From the NCBI GenBank assembly GCA_947623455.1, contig OX392532.1, positions 6,146,001 through 6,210,000 on the forward strand: 64,000 bases of DNA. The letters are read 5' to 3'. The position numbers and the translations under genes are program-made. Source of the stretch: Mimachlamys varia (Eukaryota; Mollusca; Bivalvia; Pectinida; Pectinidae). Below, one piece after another: positions 45,201 through 58,100 of this stretch; the stretch's first letter is position 1; the number at the start of each line of letters is the position of its first letter. The notes under the pieces were generated by a model that made no database searches, had not been told where the DNA came from, and worked only from the letters and a program-made list of their open reading frames with translations.

Positions 45201-48200
45201 CCAAATCAAAAACCATGATTGTGATCATCTCTTTATGCCCAGTAATTGTATGTATAGTTTTGGGGTGGGGATCTCAACCATGTAAAAGTTATGACTCAGG
45301 GGTCAAATTAAAAGTGTGTGGCAGACCCCAGGGCCAAATCAAAAACCATGATTGTGATCATCTCTTAATGCCCAGTAATTGTATGTATAGTTTCGGGGTG
45401 GGGATCTCGACCATTCAAAAGTTACGACTCAGTAGTCAATTTGCAAGGGTGTGGCAGACCCTTGGATCAAATATGAAATCATGATTGTGATTGTCTCTTA
45501 ATGTCGAGCAATTGTATATATAGTTTTGGGGTGGGGATCTCAACTGTTTAAAAGTTATGACTCCGAAGTTAATTTACAAGGGCGTGGCAAACCCTGGGGT
45601 CAAAACATAAACCATGATTGTGATCATCTGATAATGCCCAGCAATTGTATATATAGTTTTGGGGTGGGGATCTCAACCGTTTAAAAGTTATGACTCAGGG
45701 GTCAAATTAAAAGGGTGTGGCAGACCCCAGGGCCAAATCAAAAACCATGATTGTGATCATCTCTTAATGCCCAGTAATTGTATATATAGTTTTGGGGTGG
45801 GGATCTCGACCATTCAAAAGTTACGACTCAGTAGTCAATTTGCAAGGGTGTGGCAGACCCTTGGATCAAATATGAAATCATGATTGTGATTGTCTCTTAA
45901 TGCCGAGCAATTGTATATATAGTTTTGGGGTGGGGATCTCAACTGTTTAAAAGTTATGACTCCGAAGTCAATTTACAAGGGCGTGGCAAACCCTGGGGTC
46001 AAAACATAAACCATGATTGTGATCATCTGATAATGCCCAGCAATTGTATATATAGTTTTGGGGTGGGGATCTCAACCGTTTAAAAGTTATGACTCAGGGG
46101 TCAAATTAAAAGGGTGTGGCAGACCCCAGGGCCAAATCAAAAACCATGATTGTGATCATCTCTTAATGCCCAGTAATTGTATATATAGTTTTGGGGTGGG
46201 GATCTCAACCGTTTAAAAGTTATGACTCAGGGGTCAAATTAAAAGGGTGTGGCAGACCCAGGGCCAAATCAAAAACCATGATTGTGATTATCTCTTAATT
46301 CCTAGTAATTGTATATGTAGTTTTGGGGTGGGGATCTCAACCATTTAAAAGTTATGACTCAGGAGTCAAGTTTCAAGGGCGTGGCAGACCCTGGAGTCAA
46401 ATATAAAATCATAATTGTGATCGAGGTTACCAAAACATTTGTATAAATTTGAATTCAAGCAACCTTTGGATTCTACCACTAGAATATAGATGTCATACAT
46501 TGCTTAGTTTCAGGAAAGAGATCATTTATACCAATATTGTCTAATGTGCCCCTTTTGGCCCCACCCCTCAGGCCCCTCCGTGATCATAATCATATAATTT
46601 TGAATCCTAATCCCATGGTAATGCTACCAGGCAAATATAAGCGATATACATTACTGGGTTTCAGAGAAGAAATCGTTTATATCAATATAGCCAAATTGAC
46701 CCCTTTTGACCCCGCCCCCCCAGGCCCCTTGGGGGTCAGCCCCGCCATTTGTACAATTTTGAATCCCCACTCAATAGTGATGCTACCAGCCAAATATGAG
46801 CGATATATATTACTGGGTTTCAGAGAAGAAGTCGTTTATATCAATATAGCCAACTTACCCTTTTGGCCCCGCCCCCCAGGCCCCTGGGGGGTCAGCCCCA
46901 CCATTTGTACAATTTTGAATCCCCAACCCATAGTAATACTACCAGCCAAATATGAGCAATATACATTGCTCGGTTTCAGAGAAGAAGTCGTTTATATCAA
47001 ATAGCCAAATTGACCCCTTTTGGCCCCGCCCCCCAGGCCCCTGGGGGGTCAGCCCAACCATTTGTACAATTTTGAGTCCCCACCCCATAGGGATGCTTCT
47101 GACCAAATTTGGTCAAATTCCGATCAGTGGTTATAAAGAAGAAGTCAATTGTTGACGGACGGACGACGGACGACGGACGACGGACGACGGACGACGGACG
47201 GACGACGGACGACGGACGCCACGGTATCGCATAAGCTCACCTTGGTCCTTTGGACCAGGTGAGCTAATAACACACTGGATATATACCACACTGGATATAT
47301 ACCACATACTGGATATATAACACACACTGGATATATAACACACACTGGATATATAGCACACACTGGATATATACCACACTGGATATAAAACACACTGGAT
47401 ATATAATACACTGGATATATAACACACTGGATATGTAAAACACTAGATATATAACACACTGGAGTGATTACAGATCATGACTTACCTATAGCTTCTCCTT
47501 CTTTAATGCTGCCTAACAGAGTATTATTATCAAATACTGGGTCGTTGTCATTAATGTCTCTGGGACGAACTTCAACAGTGGCATAGCTTGTTAGTGGCGT
47601 GGGAGACAGCGGTTCATCAACAGCCTGCACAAGAAACCTGATAACCGATTGGGTGTCTCTATCTAATAACCCCTTCACTGTCAGATTTCCAGTCATCCCA
47701 TCCAGATCAAATATACTTGTGACTGAGGAATCACCTGGCTGGTTAACGATGCTGTACTGAATATTTGTCTGAGTCCTGCCTGTGTCCCCATCTGTAGCCG
47801 ACACCTATAACGAGCAATAGTACTTATCATTGCAAGCACTTACAATGTTATACCACATCAACAATATCAAAAGTTTAGTGATATTTTGTTACTTATAAAC
47901 CTAAATCACTTCAATGTGCATTTGAAGGCACTGTGGTCTAGTGGTAGGACGCCAGGCTCGTGATCGAAGGGTTGCGAGTTCGAGTCCATGTCACGGCACT
48001 TGTGTTGTATCCTTGAGCAAGATACTTTACTTTGCTTGTTCCAGTCTACTCAGCTTTAAATGAGTACGTGGTTGGGTAGTGATAGAAATTGTAGAATGCT
48101 AGCTGTGAGCGCCGAAATGGCAGCACCGGTTGTATGCTCCCCAGGGAGTTGAGAATGATATTGGCTGGTTGCTAAGGCCCTTTAACCACGGATAATAATT

Positions 48201-51200
48201 TGTGAACCGCTTTGAGACGCCCTTTAAGGTTGTGATAAAGCGGTATATAAGAACCTCGAATTATTATTATTATTATTAAGAAGGCATTATTATGTCCCTT
48301 CTGATAATGATAATAGTGAATCCTTCCAATAGGGCACCTGTCCATTAAGACCATTTCAAATATGTATGCCCCCAAAGGCAAAGTTCAAACCTATAAAAGT
48401 GACCTTATATATATGTAAGAATCCTCCATAATTATTTATATCTACATCTTAAAAGAATTTACTCATTACCTGGTATTTAAATTTGACATTGTGTATAGTC
48501 TAATGGAAACAGCGGACATACAGGTACATTATGTGTCATGTCCCTGAATGGGGAAGGATAACAATAACGCTGTACTTACCTGGCCTACTATGTCCCTGTA
48601 TGGGGAAGGATAACAATAACACTGTACTTACCTGGCCTACTATGTCCCTGTATGGGGAAGGATAACAATAACGCTGTACTTACCTGGCCTACTATGTCCC
48701 TGTATGGGGAAGGGTAACAATAACACTGTACTTACCTGGCCTACTATGTCCCTGTATGGGGAAGAATAACAATAACACTGTACTTACCTGGCCTACTATG
48801 TCCCTGTATGGGGAAGGATAACAAGAACACTGTACTTACCTGGCCTACTATGTCCCTGTATGGGGAAGGATAACAAGAACACTGTACTTACCTGGCCTAC
48901 TATGTCCCTGTATGGGGAAGGATAAAAATAACACTGTACTTACCTGGCCTACTATGTCCCTGTATGGGGAAGGATAACAAGAACGCTGTACTTACCTGGC
49001 CTACTATGTCCCTGTATGGGGAAGGATAACAAGAACACTGTACTTACCTGGCCTACTATGTCCCTGTATGGGGAAGGGTAACAATAACACTGTACTTACC
49101 TGGCCTACTATGTCCCTGTATGGGGAAGGGTAACAATAACGCTGTACTTACCTGGCCTACTATGTCCCTGTATGGGGAAGGATAACAATAACACTCAAGA
49201 ACGCTGTACTTTCCTGGCCTACTATGTCCCTGTATGGGGAAGGGTAACAAGAACGCTGTACCTACCTGGCCTACTATGTCCCTGTATGGGGAAGGATAAC
49301 AAGAACGCTGTACTTACCTGGCCTACTATGTCCCTGTATGGGGAAGGATAACAAGAACGCTGTACTTACCTGGCCTACTATGTCCCTGTATGGGGAAGGG
49401 TAACAAGAATGCTGTACCTACCTGGCCTACTATGTCCCTGTATGGGGAAGGGTAACCAGAACGCTGTACTTACCTGGCCTACTATGTCCCTGTATGGGGA
49501 AGGATAACAAGAACGCTGTACTTACCTGGCCTACTATGTCCCTGTATGGGGAAGGGTAACAAGAACGCTGTACTTACCTGGCCTACTATGTCCCTGTATG
49601 GGGAAGGGTAACAATAACACTGTACTTACCTGGCCTACTATGTCCCTGTATGGGGAAGGATAACAATAACACTGTACTTACCTGGCCTACTATGTCCCTG
49701 TATGGGGAAGGATAACAAGAACACTGTACTTACCTGGCCTACTATGTCCCTGTATGGGGAAGGATAACAAGAACACTGTACTTACCAGGCCTACCATGTC
49801 CCTGTATGGGGAAGGGTAACAAGAACGCTGTACTTACCTGGCCTACCATGTCCCTGTATGGGGAAGGATAACAATAACACTGTACTTACCTGGCCTACCA
49901 TGTCCCTGTATGGGGAAGGATAACAATAACACTGTACTTATACCTGGCCTACTATGTCCCTGTATGGGGAAGGATAACAATAACGCTGTACCTACCTGGC
50001 CTACTAAGTACGGATTACTGGTATAATCGCCTTCATTAACAGAATTAAAGGTGTACAGGGACTCGGAGAACACAGGAGGCATGTCGTTCACGTCCAACAC
50101 AGTTATTGTCACATTGGTGTCTGCTGTGAATTTCCCATCAAACACTTTTGCTTTACAATTATACTGTAATAGAAGCAAAAACGATATTTGTGATTTACCA
50201 ATTAGTAAATAAACATAAAATATATATGACAAACATCATCAGGCCAATATTCATTAACAATTTCAAGTCAAGTAAATACATCAGTCTTTAAATATGAAAT
50301 TCTAACTTAATCAGCATATTTACCAATGAAAATGTCTTAATTAAAGTCTTATTTTTTAATACTGGCCCAGATGGATATAACAAACTAAGCTGTAATCTGC
50401 ATTGTAAACCATGTAGTATCATGAAACAACTGACAATTTCTACAAAGATTGTAGTTTTAACACAAACAAATTATTAGTATCAAGCTTATATATCTGAATT
50501 CTCAAACTTCATGCAAATAAAATAACATTATAGTTGAATTATCAAATTAAAGCTTTTACATATTGTTATACTCTTAATTATCGGGGCATAAAGGTATTTT
50601 AATAAATTGATTTTCAAAATTCTATTTTAAAGTAATTCATCCCCTAGACCCTCAGTAATAAGGGGATGTGACTGTGTCACAGTTGTTATTTGGGTAGAAT
50701 ATGGAAATGGATCTTAGAAACCTCTTAAATCACAGATTTGGTAATAGGTGATACTCCCTTCTTTATCTGGCTATAGCATTAGTGTCGGGAACGGTTGAAA
50801 TTTCAGGATCGATCATCAGATCCCCTGAACCGATCAATTATCGACTAATAATCGATCATAGGAAAGACATATGTCTGTATTTTAGCAATGATAACTTGAC
50901 AATATCATACATAAATAACATGTTATGTTGTGTTTTATTCACATCAATCTATATTTCATAAGTCTTATTTTTCGATAGTTTTATTCATAAACTCAACTCT
51001 TATTCTAGAGGTGCTCCTGTGAATGTAGCTCCTTCATTATTGAACGACATTCAGTTATATAGTCACATGTACGCTAGTAGTCGTTACCATAGCCAATCTT
51101 AATTTACTATGACAGTTTCCGGTTTTTTTCCATTTTATCATAAAGTCAACAAGAACTTCCAATACAGAGCTTTTTAAACTTCCGTAATTTCTTTCATGGC

Positions 51201-52129
51201 CTTCTAGCTGTGTCATCCATGTTTATCAGCTGCATGGTAAACATCATTGAAAGAATTTCTGTTTTTTTTTACAGTTTGCAAATAGCTTTCTACATGTTTA
51301 GTATATTTTCAGATATTGGTCCATCTACTCCAACTCGCTTTTTAAAGCTGAAATGTTTCCAGACAACACTTCGGGCAAGTTATACAACGGGCTTGTCCCT
51401 TATGCATTTGAAAAGAATGTTTTATTAAGTGCTTAAGTGACGGTGTTGATTTGTCTCGTTCAACAAATCACTTAAAATTTGTATCGTTGATGGGACCAGA
51501 TCAGAGAATGTCTGCTAAAGATACAGAAACATAATTTTAAATTTTGATTTTTCTGATGATCGATTATGAAAGATTGTAGTCGATTAATTGGTCATTTGGC
51601 ATTTCTGACCAATACTCGACAAATCGATTAATCGGAATACCTTTACTGGCTATAAATTTGATCCCTTATGTTTAATCAAAGTCCCATCTACCTAAATTAA
51701 AAGCCCAATATACGTAACTTTCGGCAAAACTTGAAGCGAAAATCAAGCCTAATAACTTATTATATTTATAGATTTTGATAAGATTAACTGATATCAGCAA
51801 TATTCAAGATGAATTATTTCGCGGTTACCGATACAGCAGCAGTTGAAAGACGCTATTTGTAAACACGCGTCCATTTCGAACCAACATTCTACCTTCGGTT
51901 TGTTGTTGAAGTGGGCCACCTGAATTATTTTCAATTCTTTGGATTTTTTTGTCAAGAGTTTCTTGTTAGTTACCGCTCAGGTTTACTTCTTTTTAGGCTT
52001 ATTTTTGCATGGTTTTCAACTGGATTTTTTCAGAATTTTTCAGAATCACGGAAAATTTCCCTGAAGTTATGTATATTGGGCCTTTAAAGCTGTACAGAAA
52101 TATTTAATTGATACAATGTAAGTTAAGCA

Positions 52130-52171
<42 letters not shown>

Positions 52172-55100
52172 TGTTTTTTCTCAGACATCACTTACCCTCA
52201 TTTTGTGACTCAAGATAGGACCGACTTGACTGAGGTTCAGGATTAACTTTAGGACTCTTACATTTATAGACCTCTTTCTTTAGGATTACTTACACTAGTT
52301 TTTGTCTCGTAGTCAAGGTAGCCAGAAACATAGATCCCCCCATTGGTCCAGTTTATAGCCAATGGTATTACTGCCCCCGTAGGTACTGCACAGTCCATTG
52401 TAAATCGAAACACGTGACCTGTTAAAAACAGAAAACATGCATCATCATTATTACACACAAGACCAGGTAACCAAAACATACAATTTTTTCTCTTTACATT
52501 CCCCCTTTCATAAGAACTTTGATGAGCATTTAACGTTGTTACCAAATGCAAGTTTCAAGAAAGTTAGATAATATTTGTTAGTGTTATTGCACGGAGTCGG
52601 CAGAAATTGAAATTAATAAAAAACAAGAATTACGCGTAATTATATGTGTCGCCTTTCCCACTTTGTCAATAGTGATAGTGTTCGTAGAGTCATAATTCAC
52701 CTATATACTAAATTTGATTAAAATCGGACAAAATTGAAATTTTGACCAGTCAGTGGCAAAGAAATGGTGTCCATTTTGTTGAATCATGAAACGGAAATTG
52801 CGATAGTGTTTGTAGAGTCCTAACACACCTACATACCAATTCTGAGTGAAATCGGACAATATCTAAATTTCCGCCAATCAGTGGCAAGGAAATAGCACCC
52901 ATTTTGTTGAATCATAAAACGGAAGGTGCGATAGTGTTCGTTGAGTCATAAAACGGAAATCCATGGCCATTTACCATGTAACCAAGTTTCAAGAAAATTG
53001 GATGATAATGCTTTGCCATTATTGCATGGAAACATTTTTCGTTACTCAGAGGGCCATAACTCCACCGCATAATGTTCAAAGGAAGTGACGATCACACTTA
53101 ATTGGTCGAGCCCATCAGACATTCTTCCTTGTAACCAAGTTTCAAGAAAATTGGATAATATTTGTTGCCCTTATTGCATGGAAATAAAGTGTGACAGACA
53201 GACGGACAGGCAGACAGATGGACAAACCCCAATTAATATTCCCCGTTTCAGTGAAAGTGAGAGATAACCAACTTTGGATGTATTTGTATTTTGAGAGGTG
53301 GTACCACTCACCTGAGTCTGGGTCTGTCGCTATCACTTCTCCAACTGGATGCAGAATTTTTACGCCCTCCTGTACATTAAAAGCATACTGCTGTTGCTCA
53401 AAACTTGGGGCATTGTCGTTAGCATCACTGATCTGTATTTGTACAGTCGCCGTGGCTACAACAAATCAGTAAACATGATTACAGTATAACCTACAATCGT
53501 GTATCACTTACCGGAATGAGTTTAAAGTATATTCCTTTTTCAACATGCATGATTTGGAGAGGGCTTAAATAGACTTATGCCTGCTGCTCGATCCATTTGT
53601 CTTTATGACAATTAAATTTATTGAAACTAAAAATAAAATTGAAATGCATGATGACAGGAACAGATCTACACCAAATGTAAAAGTTTCTATCAAATAGTGT
53701 TAAACCATGGCCCCTTTCATTTATCTCGTTCAAAGAGCATACACATTTGTTGGTCTGCTAGTATTTATACCCAAAGCATTTTACATTTAAAAAACTGACA
53801 AACCTGTTGTCCAACATACAAGAATAGGCCCCTATAGGTTCACTGATGCTTGCTACTACCTGGGATATAACTGAACCAGGTTCTATAGCTGTGAGCTGGT
53901 GTGAGTTACTGTTTAAAACACTACCATGTCTCACAGACTGGCTCTCAATATCAAACAACTAAACATCAATTATTCACTGTATCAAAACTTCCAACACAAT
54001 TTTTTAGGTCTCTGGACTTGAACAAGTTTTAATGTTTTTATCACATTTGGTTAAGAACTTAAGCTATGGAATTGATCAATATGTGTAGTCAAGAATAAAT
54101 AACTGTTAACTGGCCTTTATTCTCAACATAATAATATAACTTTATCTCCTCCAAACCAACAAAACACTTGTATTACAAGTCTTCCTCTGGCCCTGACAAA
54201 ACACTCAAATAAAACGTTTTAATCATTAATAATAATTCGAGGTTCTAATATATCGCTTTATCACAACCTTAAAGACCGCCTCAAAGCGGTTCACAAATTA
54301 TTATAAGTTTTGATAGATAAGTGTCTAATTTATGATACGAGCTCTAAATTCTCCAACACCCCTTTGGAGGACAGAGGGACTATGTTGTATAGACACCTAC
54401 CACTGTTTGGGGAGCCTGGAGGACAGAGGGACTATGTTGTATAGACACCTAACACTGTTTGGGGAGCCTGGAGGACAGAGGGACTATGTTGTATAGACAC
54501 CTACCTCTGTTTGGGGAGCCTGGAGGACAGAGGGACTATGCTGTATAGACACCTACCACTGTTTGGGGAGCCTGGAGGACAGAGGGACTATGTTGTATAG
54601 ACATCTACCACTGTTTGGGGAGCCTGGGGGACAGAGGGACTATGTTGTATAGACACCTACCACTGTTTGGGGAGCCTGGAAGACAGAGAGACTATGTTGT
54701 ATAGACACCTACCTCTGTTTGGGGAGCCTGGAGGACAGAGGGACTATGTTGTATAGACATCTACCACTGTTTGGGGAGCCTGGAGGACAGAGGGACTCTG
54801 TTGTATAGACATCTACCACTGTTTGGGGAGCCTGGAGGACAGAGGGACTATGTTGTATAGACACCTACCACTGTTTGGGGAGCCTGGAGGACAGAGGGAC
54901 TATGTTGTATAGACACCTACCACTGTTTGGGGAGCCTGGAGGACAGAGGGACTATGTTGTATAGACACCTAACACTGTTTGGGGAGCCTGGAGGACAGAG
55001 GGACTATGTTGTATAGACACCTACCACTGTTTGGGGAGCCTGGAAGACAGAGGGACTATGTTGTATAGACACCTACCTCTGTTTGGGGAGCCTGGAGGAC

Positions 55101-58100
55101 AGAGGGACTATGTTGTATAGACACCTACCACTGTTTGGGGAGCCTGGAGGACAGAGGGACTATGTTGTATAGATACCTACCACTGTTTGGGGAGCCTGGA
55201 GGACAGAGGGACTATGTTGTATAGACACCTACCTCTGTTTGGGGAGCCTGGAGGACAGAGGGACTATGTTGTATAGACACCTACCACTGTTTGGGGAGCC
55301 TGGAGGACAGAGGGACTATGTTGTATAGACACCTACCACTGTTTGGGGAGCCTGGAGGACAGAGGGACTATGTTGTATAGACATCTACCACTGTTTGGGG
55401 AGCCTGGAGGACAGAGGGACTATGTTGTATAGATACCTACCACTGTTTGGGGAGCCTGGAGGACAGAGGGACTATGTTGTATAGACACCTACCACTGTTT
55501 GGGGAGCCTGGAGGACAGAGGGACTATGTTGTATAGACACCTACCTCTGTTTGGGGAGCCTGGAGGACAGAGGGACTATGTTGTATAGACATCTAACACT
55601 GTTTGGGGAGCCTGGAGGACAGAGGGACTATGTTGTATAGACACCTACCACTGTTTGGGGAGCCTGGAGGACAGAGGGACTATGTTGTATAGACATCTAC
55701 CACTGTTTGGGGAGCCTGGAGGACAGAGGGACTATGTTGTATAGACATCTAACACTGTTTGGGGAGCCTGGAGGACAGAGGGACTATGTTGTATAGACAC
55801 CTACCTCTGTTTGGGGAGCCTGGAGGACAGAGGGACTATGCTGTATAGACACCTACCACTGTTTGGGGAGCCTGGAGGACAGAGGGACTATGTTGTATAG
55901 ACATCTACCACTGTTTGGGGAGCCTGGAGGACAGAGGGACTCTGTTGTATAGACATCTACCACTGTTTGGGGAGCCTGGAGGACAGAGGGACTGTGTTGT
56001 ATAGACATCTACCACTGTTTGGGGAGCCTGGAGGACAGAGGGACTATGTTGTATAGACACCTACCACTGTTTGGGGAGCCTGGAGGACAGAGGGACTATG
56101 TTGTATAGACACCTACCACTGTTTGGGGAGCCTGGAGGACAGAGGGACTATGTTGTATAGATACCTACCACTGTTTGGGGAGCCTGGAGGTCTGTGGTTT
56201 GGTAAGGCGGATGGGGCTCCATCCTTTATAATGATACTGAAGTAGTAGATCTGTTGCGTCTCTGCATCAAACACCTGTTTGGTTGTGATTTCCCCGGTCG
56301 CACTATTTATACTGAAGGACGTACTGGCAGTCTGTTGTTCATAATAGGTAACCTGAAAACAAATATACTTTGTGAAAATACCCTGTAAGGAGTTCAGATA
56401 TATACATCGGAAAATCAGTATACCAAAGCAAGGCAATAATCTATACCAGGGGCACAATATATTCACATCAAACTAGGGGCAAAATATTCCCATCAAACCA
56501 GGGGCAAAATATTCACAAAGATACATATTGTTCTCAGACATCATCCCTCAAGAACTTAAAGGATATACAAAAAATTAATATATCATGTAAATTCAGAGAT
56601 AAAAACAGCCAATTGTGAAAAAGAAGGAAACCCATATTTTAAGGGGTTTTAATGGAAAAGTTCAAGAATTAACATTACAGCAAAACTTATCAAAAAAGAG
56701 AAATTCCTCCTTTTGGAGGAGGATTTATATCCTTGTAAATTATACACCCCCGGACCCTTCGAAAGTACAAAGAAGAATCCCTATTTTTGAATTACATACA
56801 GACTTCCTCCAAGAATGATTCTCACCAAGTAACAATAACTTGCTATTGAAAACTGACAAAATATACCCGAAAGAATTATTTCCTTATGTAAACTAACATT
56901 AAATTTATCCCCTCTCTAAATAAGAACGGTTGACATGGGAGTAATAAAATTTACATGTTACAAAAAGCAACTGCTGACATTTTCATCCATGCTGAGAAAT
57001 TTATTGTTACAGTAGTACTACAGTTTAGAGACAAATATTTTTGAAAAATTGTTTGATTTTCCCTTTGAGACCTCCTCCTGACCCCTAGGCTAACAGGGTA
57101 CTTGAGCAAAGCTTAAGTGACATAAAAAGGTGGAAGACTATCTTCAACTTAGACATGCATTCCCTTTCAATTCAGAAACTGAACTGCTGATTAAGATTTG
57201 ACAACAAGAGTCGTACCAGGTATACTCACATTACTAAAAGCTGGAGTGAACCTGTCATCATCCACGGCCACAACAAAACCCACAGCCTCCGGTGGTGGCA
57301 GTTCTTCTAACACATCGAACTTAATGTTGTAGTTGTCAGCACTAAAATATGGCTCACCAATCACTTCCGGTTTGAGCATGTTTGCATCTTCATTTACAAT
57401 ATTCACAAAGATATATGTATTTTGTGGTTCTTGTTGTTCATTCTGTTTAGAAGGAAAAAAATTGATAAATCATGAAATCTTCACTTACTGGTGAATGTTT
57501 GCTGTAATAGATAAGCATTACCTTTAACTCAATCACCCCTGGAATTTCATAATGGACTATTCCAACCATTGAACTCAATCACCCCTGAAATTTCATAATG
57601 GACTATTCCAACCATTGAACTCAATCACCCCTGAAATTTCATAATGGACTATTCCAACCATTGAACTCAACCACCCCTGAAATTTCAAAGTGGACTATTC
57701 CAACCATTGAACTCAATCACCCCTGAAATTTCATAATGGACTATTCCAACCATTGAACTCAATCACCCCTGAAATTGCATAAAGGACTATTCCAACCATT
57801 GAATTGGAAGAGTTCAAATGTGTCTTACAGGGTGAATGGGTTAATAACATGATATTGCAGACAATAGAAAAACCCTCATGCTTTGAAGTCACATGACAAG
57901 CAAGGCATGATCAGGTATGTCTATGATAATGTAACTTTAAAGTTGAAATTACAACCTTAAATAAGGAAATTTCTGTGGCAATTGGTCAAGGAATGAAACA
58001 TGTAGAGCAGTGCATGGTGTCGAAATTCTATTTATTATGTAGTAAGTCACCTCATTTTTTACTGGGTCATTCGTGTTATCCATGCTGTGAGGAAGATCAG

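Larger units (their letters stand above)
44382..47267 (+). mobile_element. Helitron-like element, 2.9 kb, inserted in a minisatellite
   Basis: Starts CAAGAGGCCCAATGGGCCT (hairpin) and ends with hairpin TGGTCCTTTGGACCA followed by GGTGAGCTAA. A short hairpin just before a terminal CTAA (CTRR) is the Helitron 3' signature. Flanks are GATATA and TAACAC; joining them restores the minisatellite unit exactly with no target duplication, as expected for insertion between A and T. A second copy of the 3' terminus occurs at about 45130-45175, suggesting a tandem or chimeric structure. It contains three internal tandem blocks and no Rep/helicase gene, so it is non-autonomous. Ends are uncertain by one or two bases. 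Confidence 0.75.
43375..47465. repeat. 17-bp-type minisatellite split by an inserted element
   Basis: Tandem 'cactggatatataaca'-type units (with 'ccacactggatatat' and 'cactggagtgataa' variants) run from 43375 to 44381 and resume at 47268-47465. The sequence between is an insertion. On the transcribed strand the units read TATATATCCAG, acceptor-like, just upstream of exon 42900-43348. Confidence 0.93.

Noticed and set aside
44644..47155. Plus-strand frames such as 46537-47004
   Set aside because: Translation of the satellite units inside the Helitron-like element.
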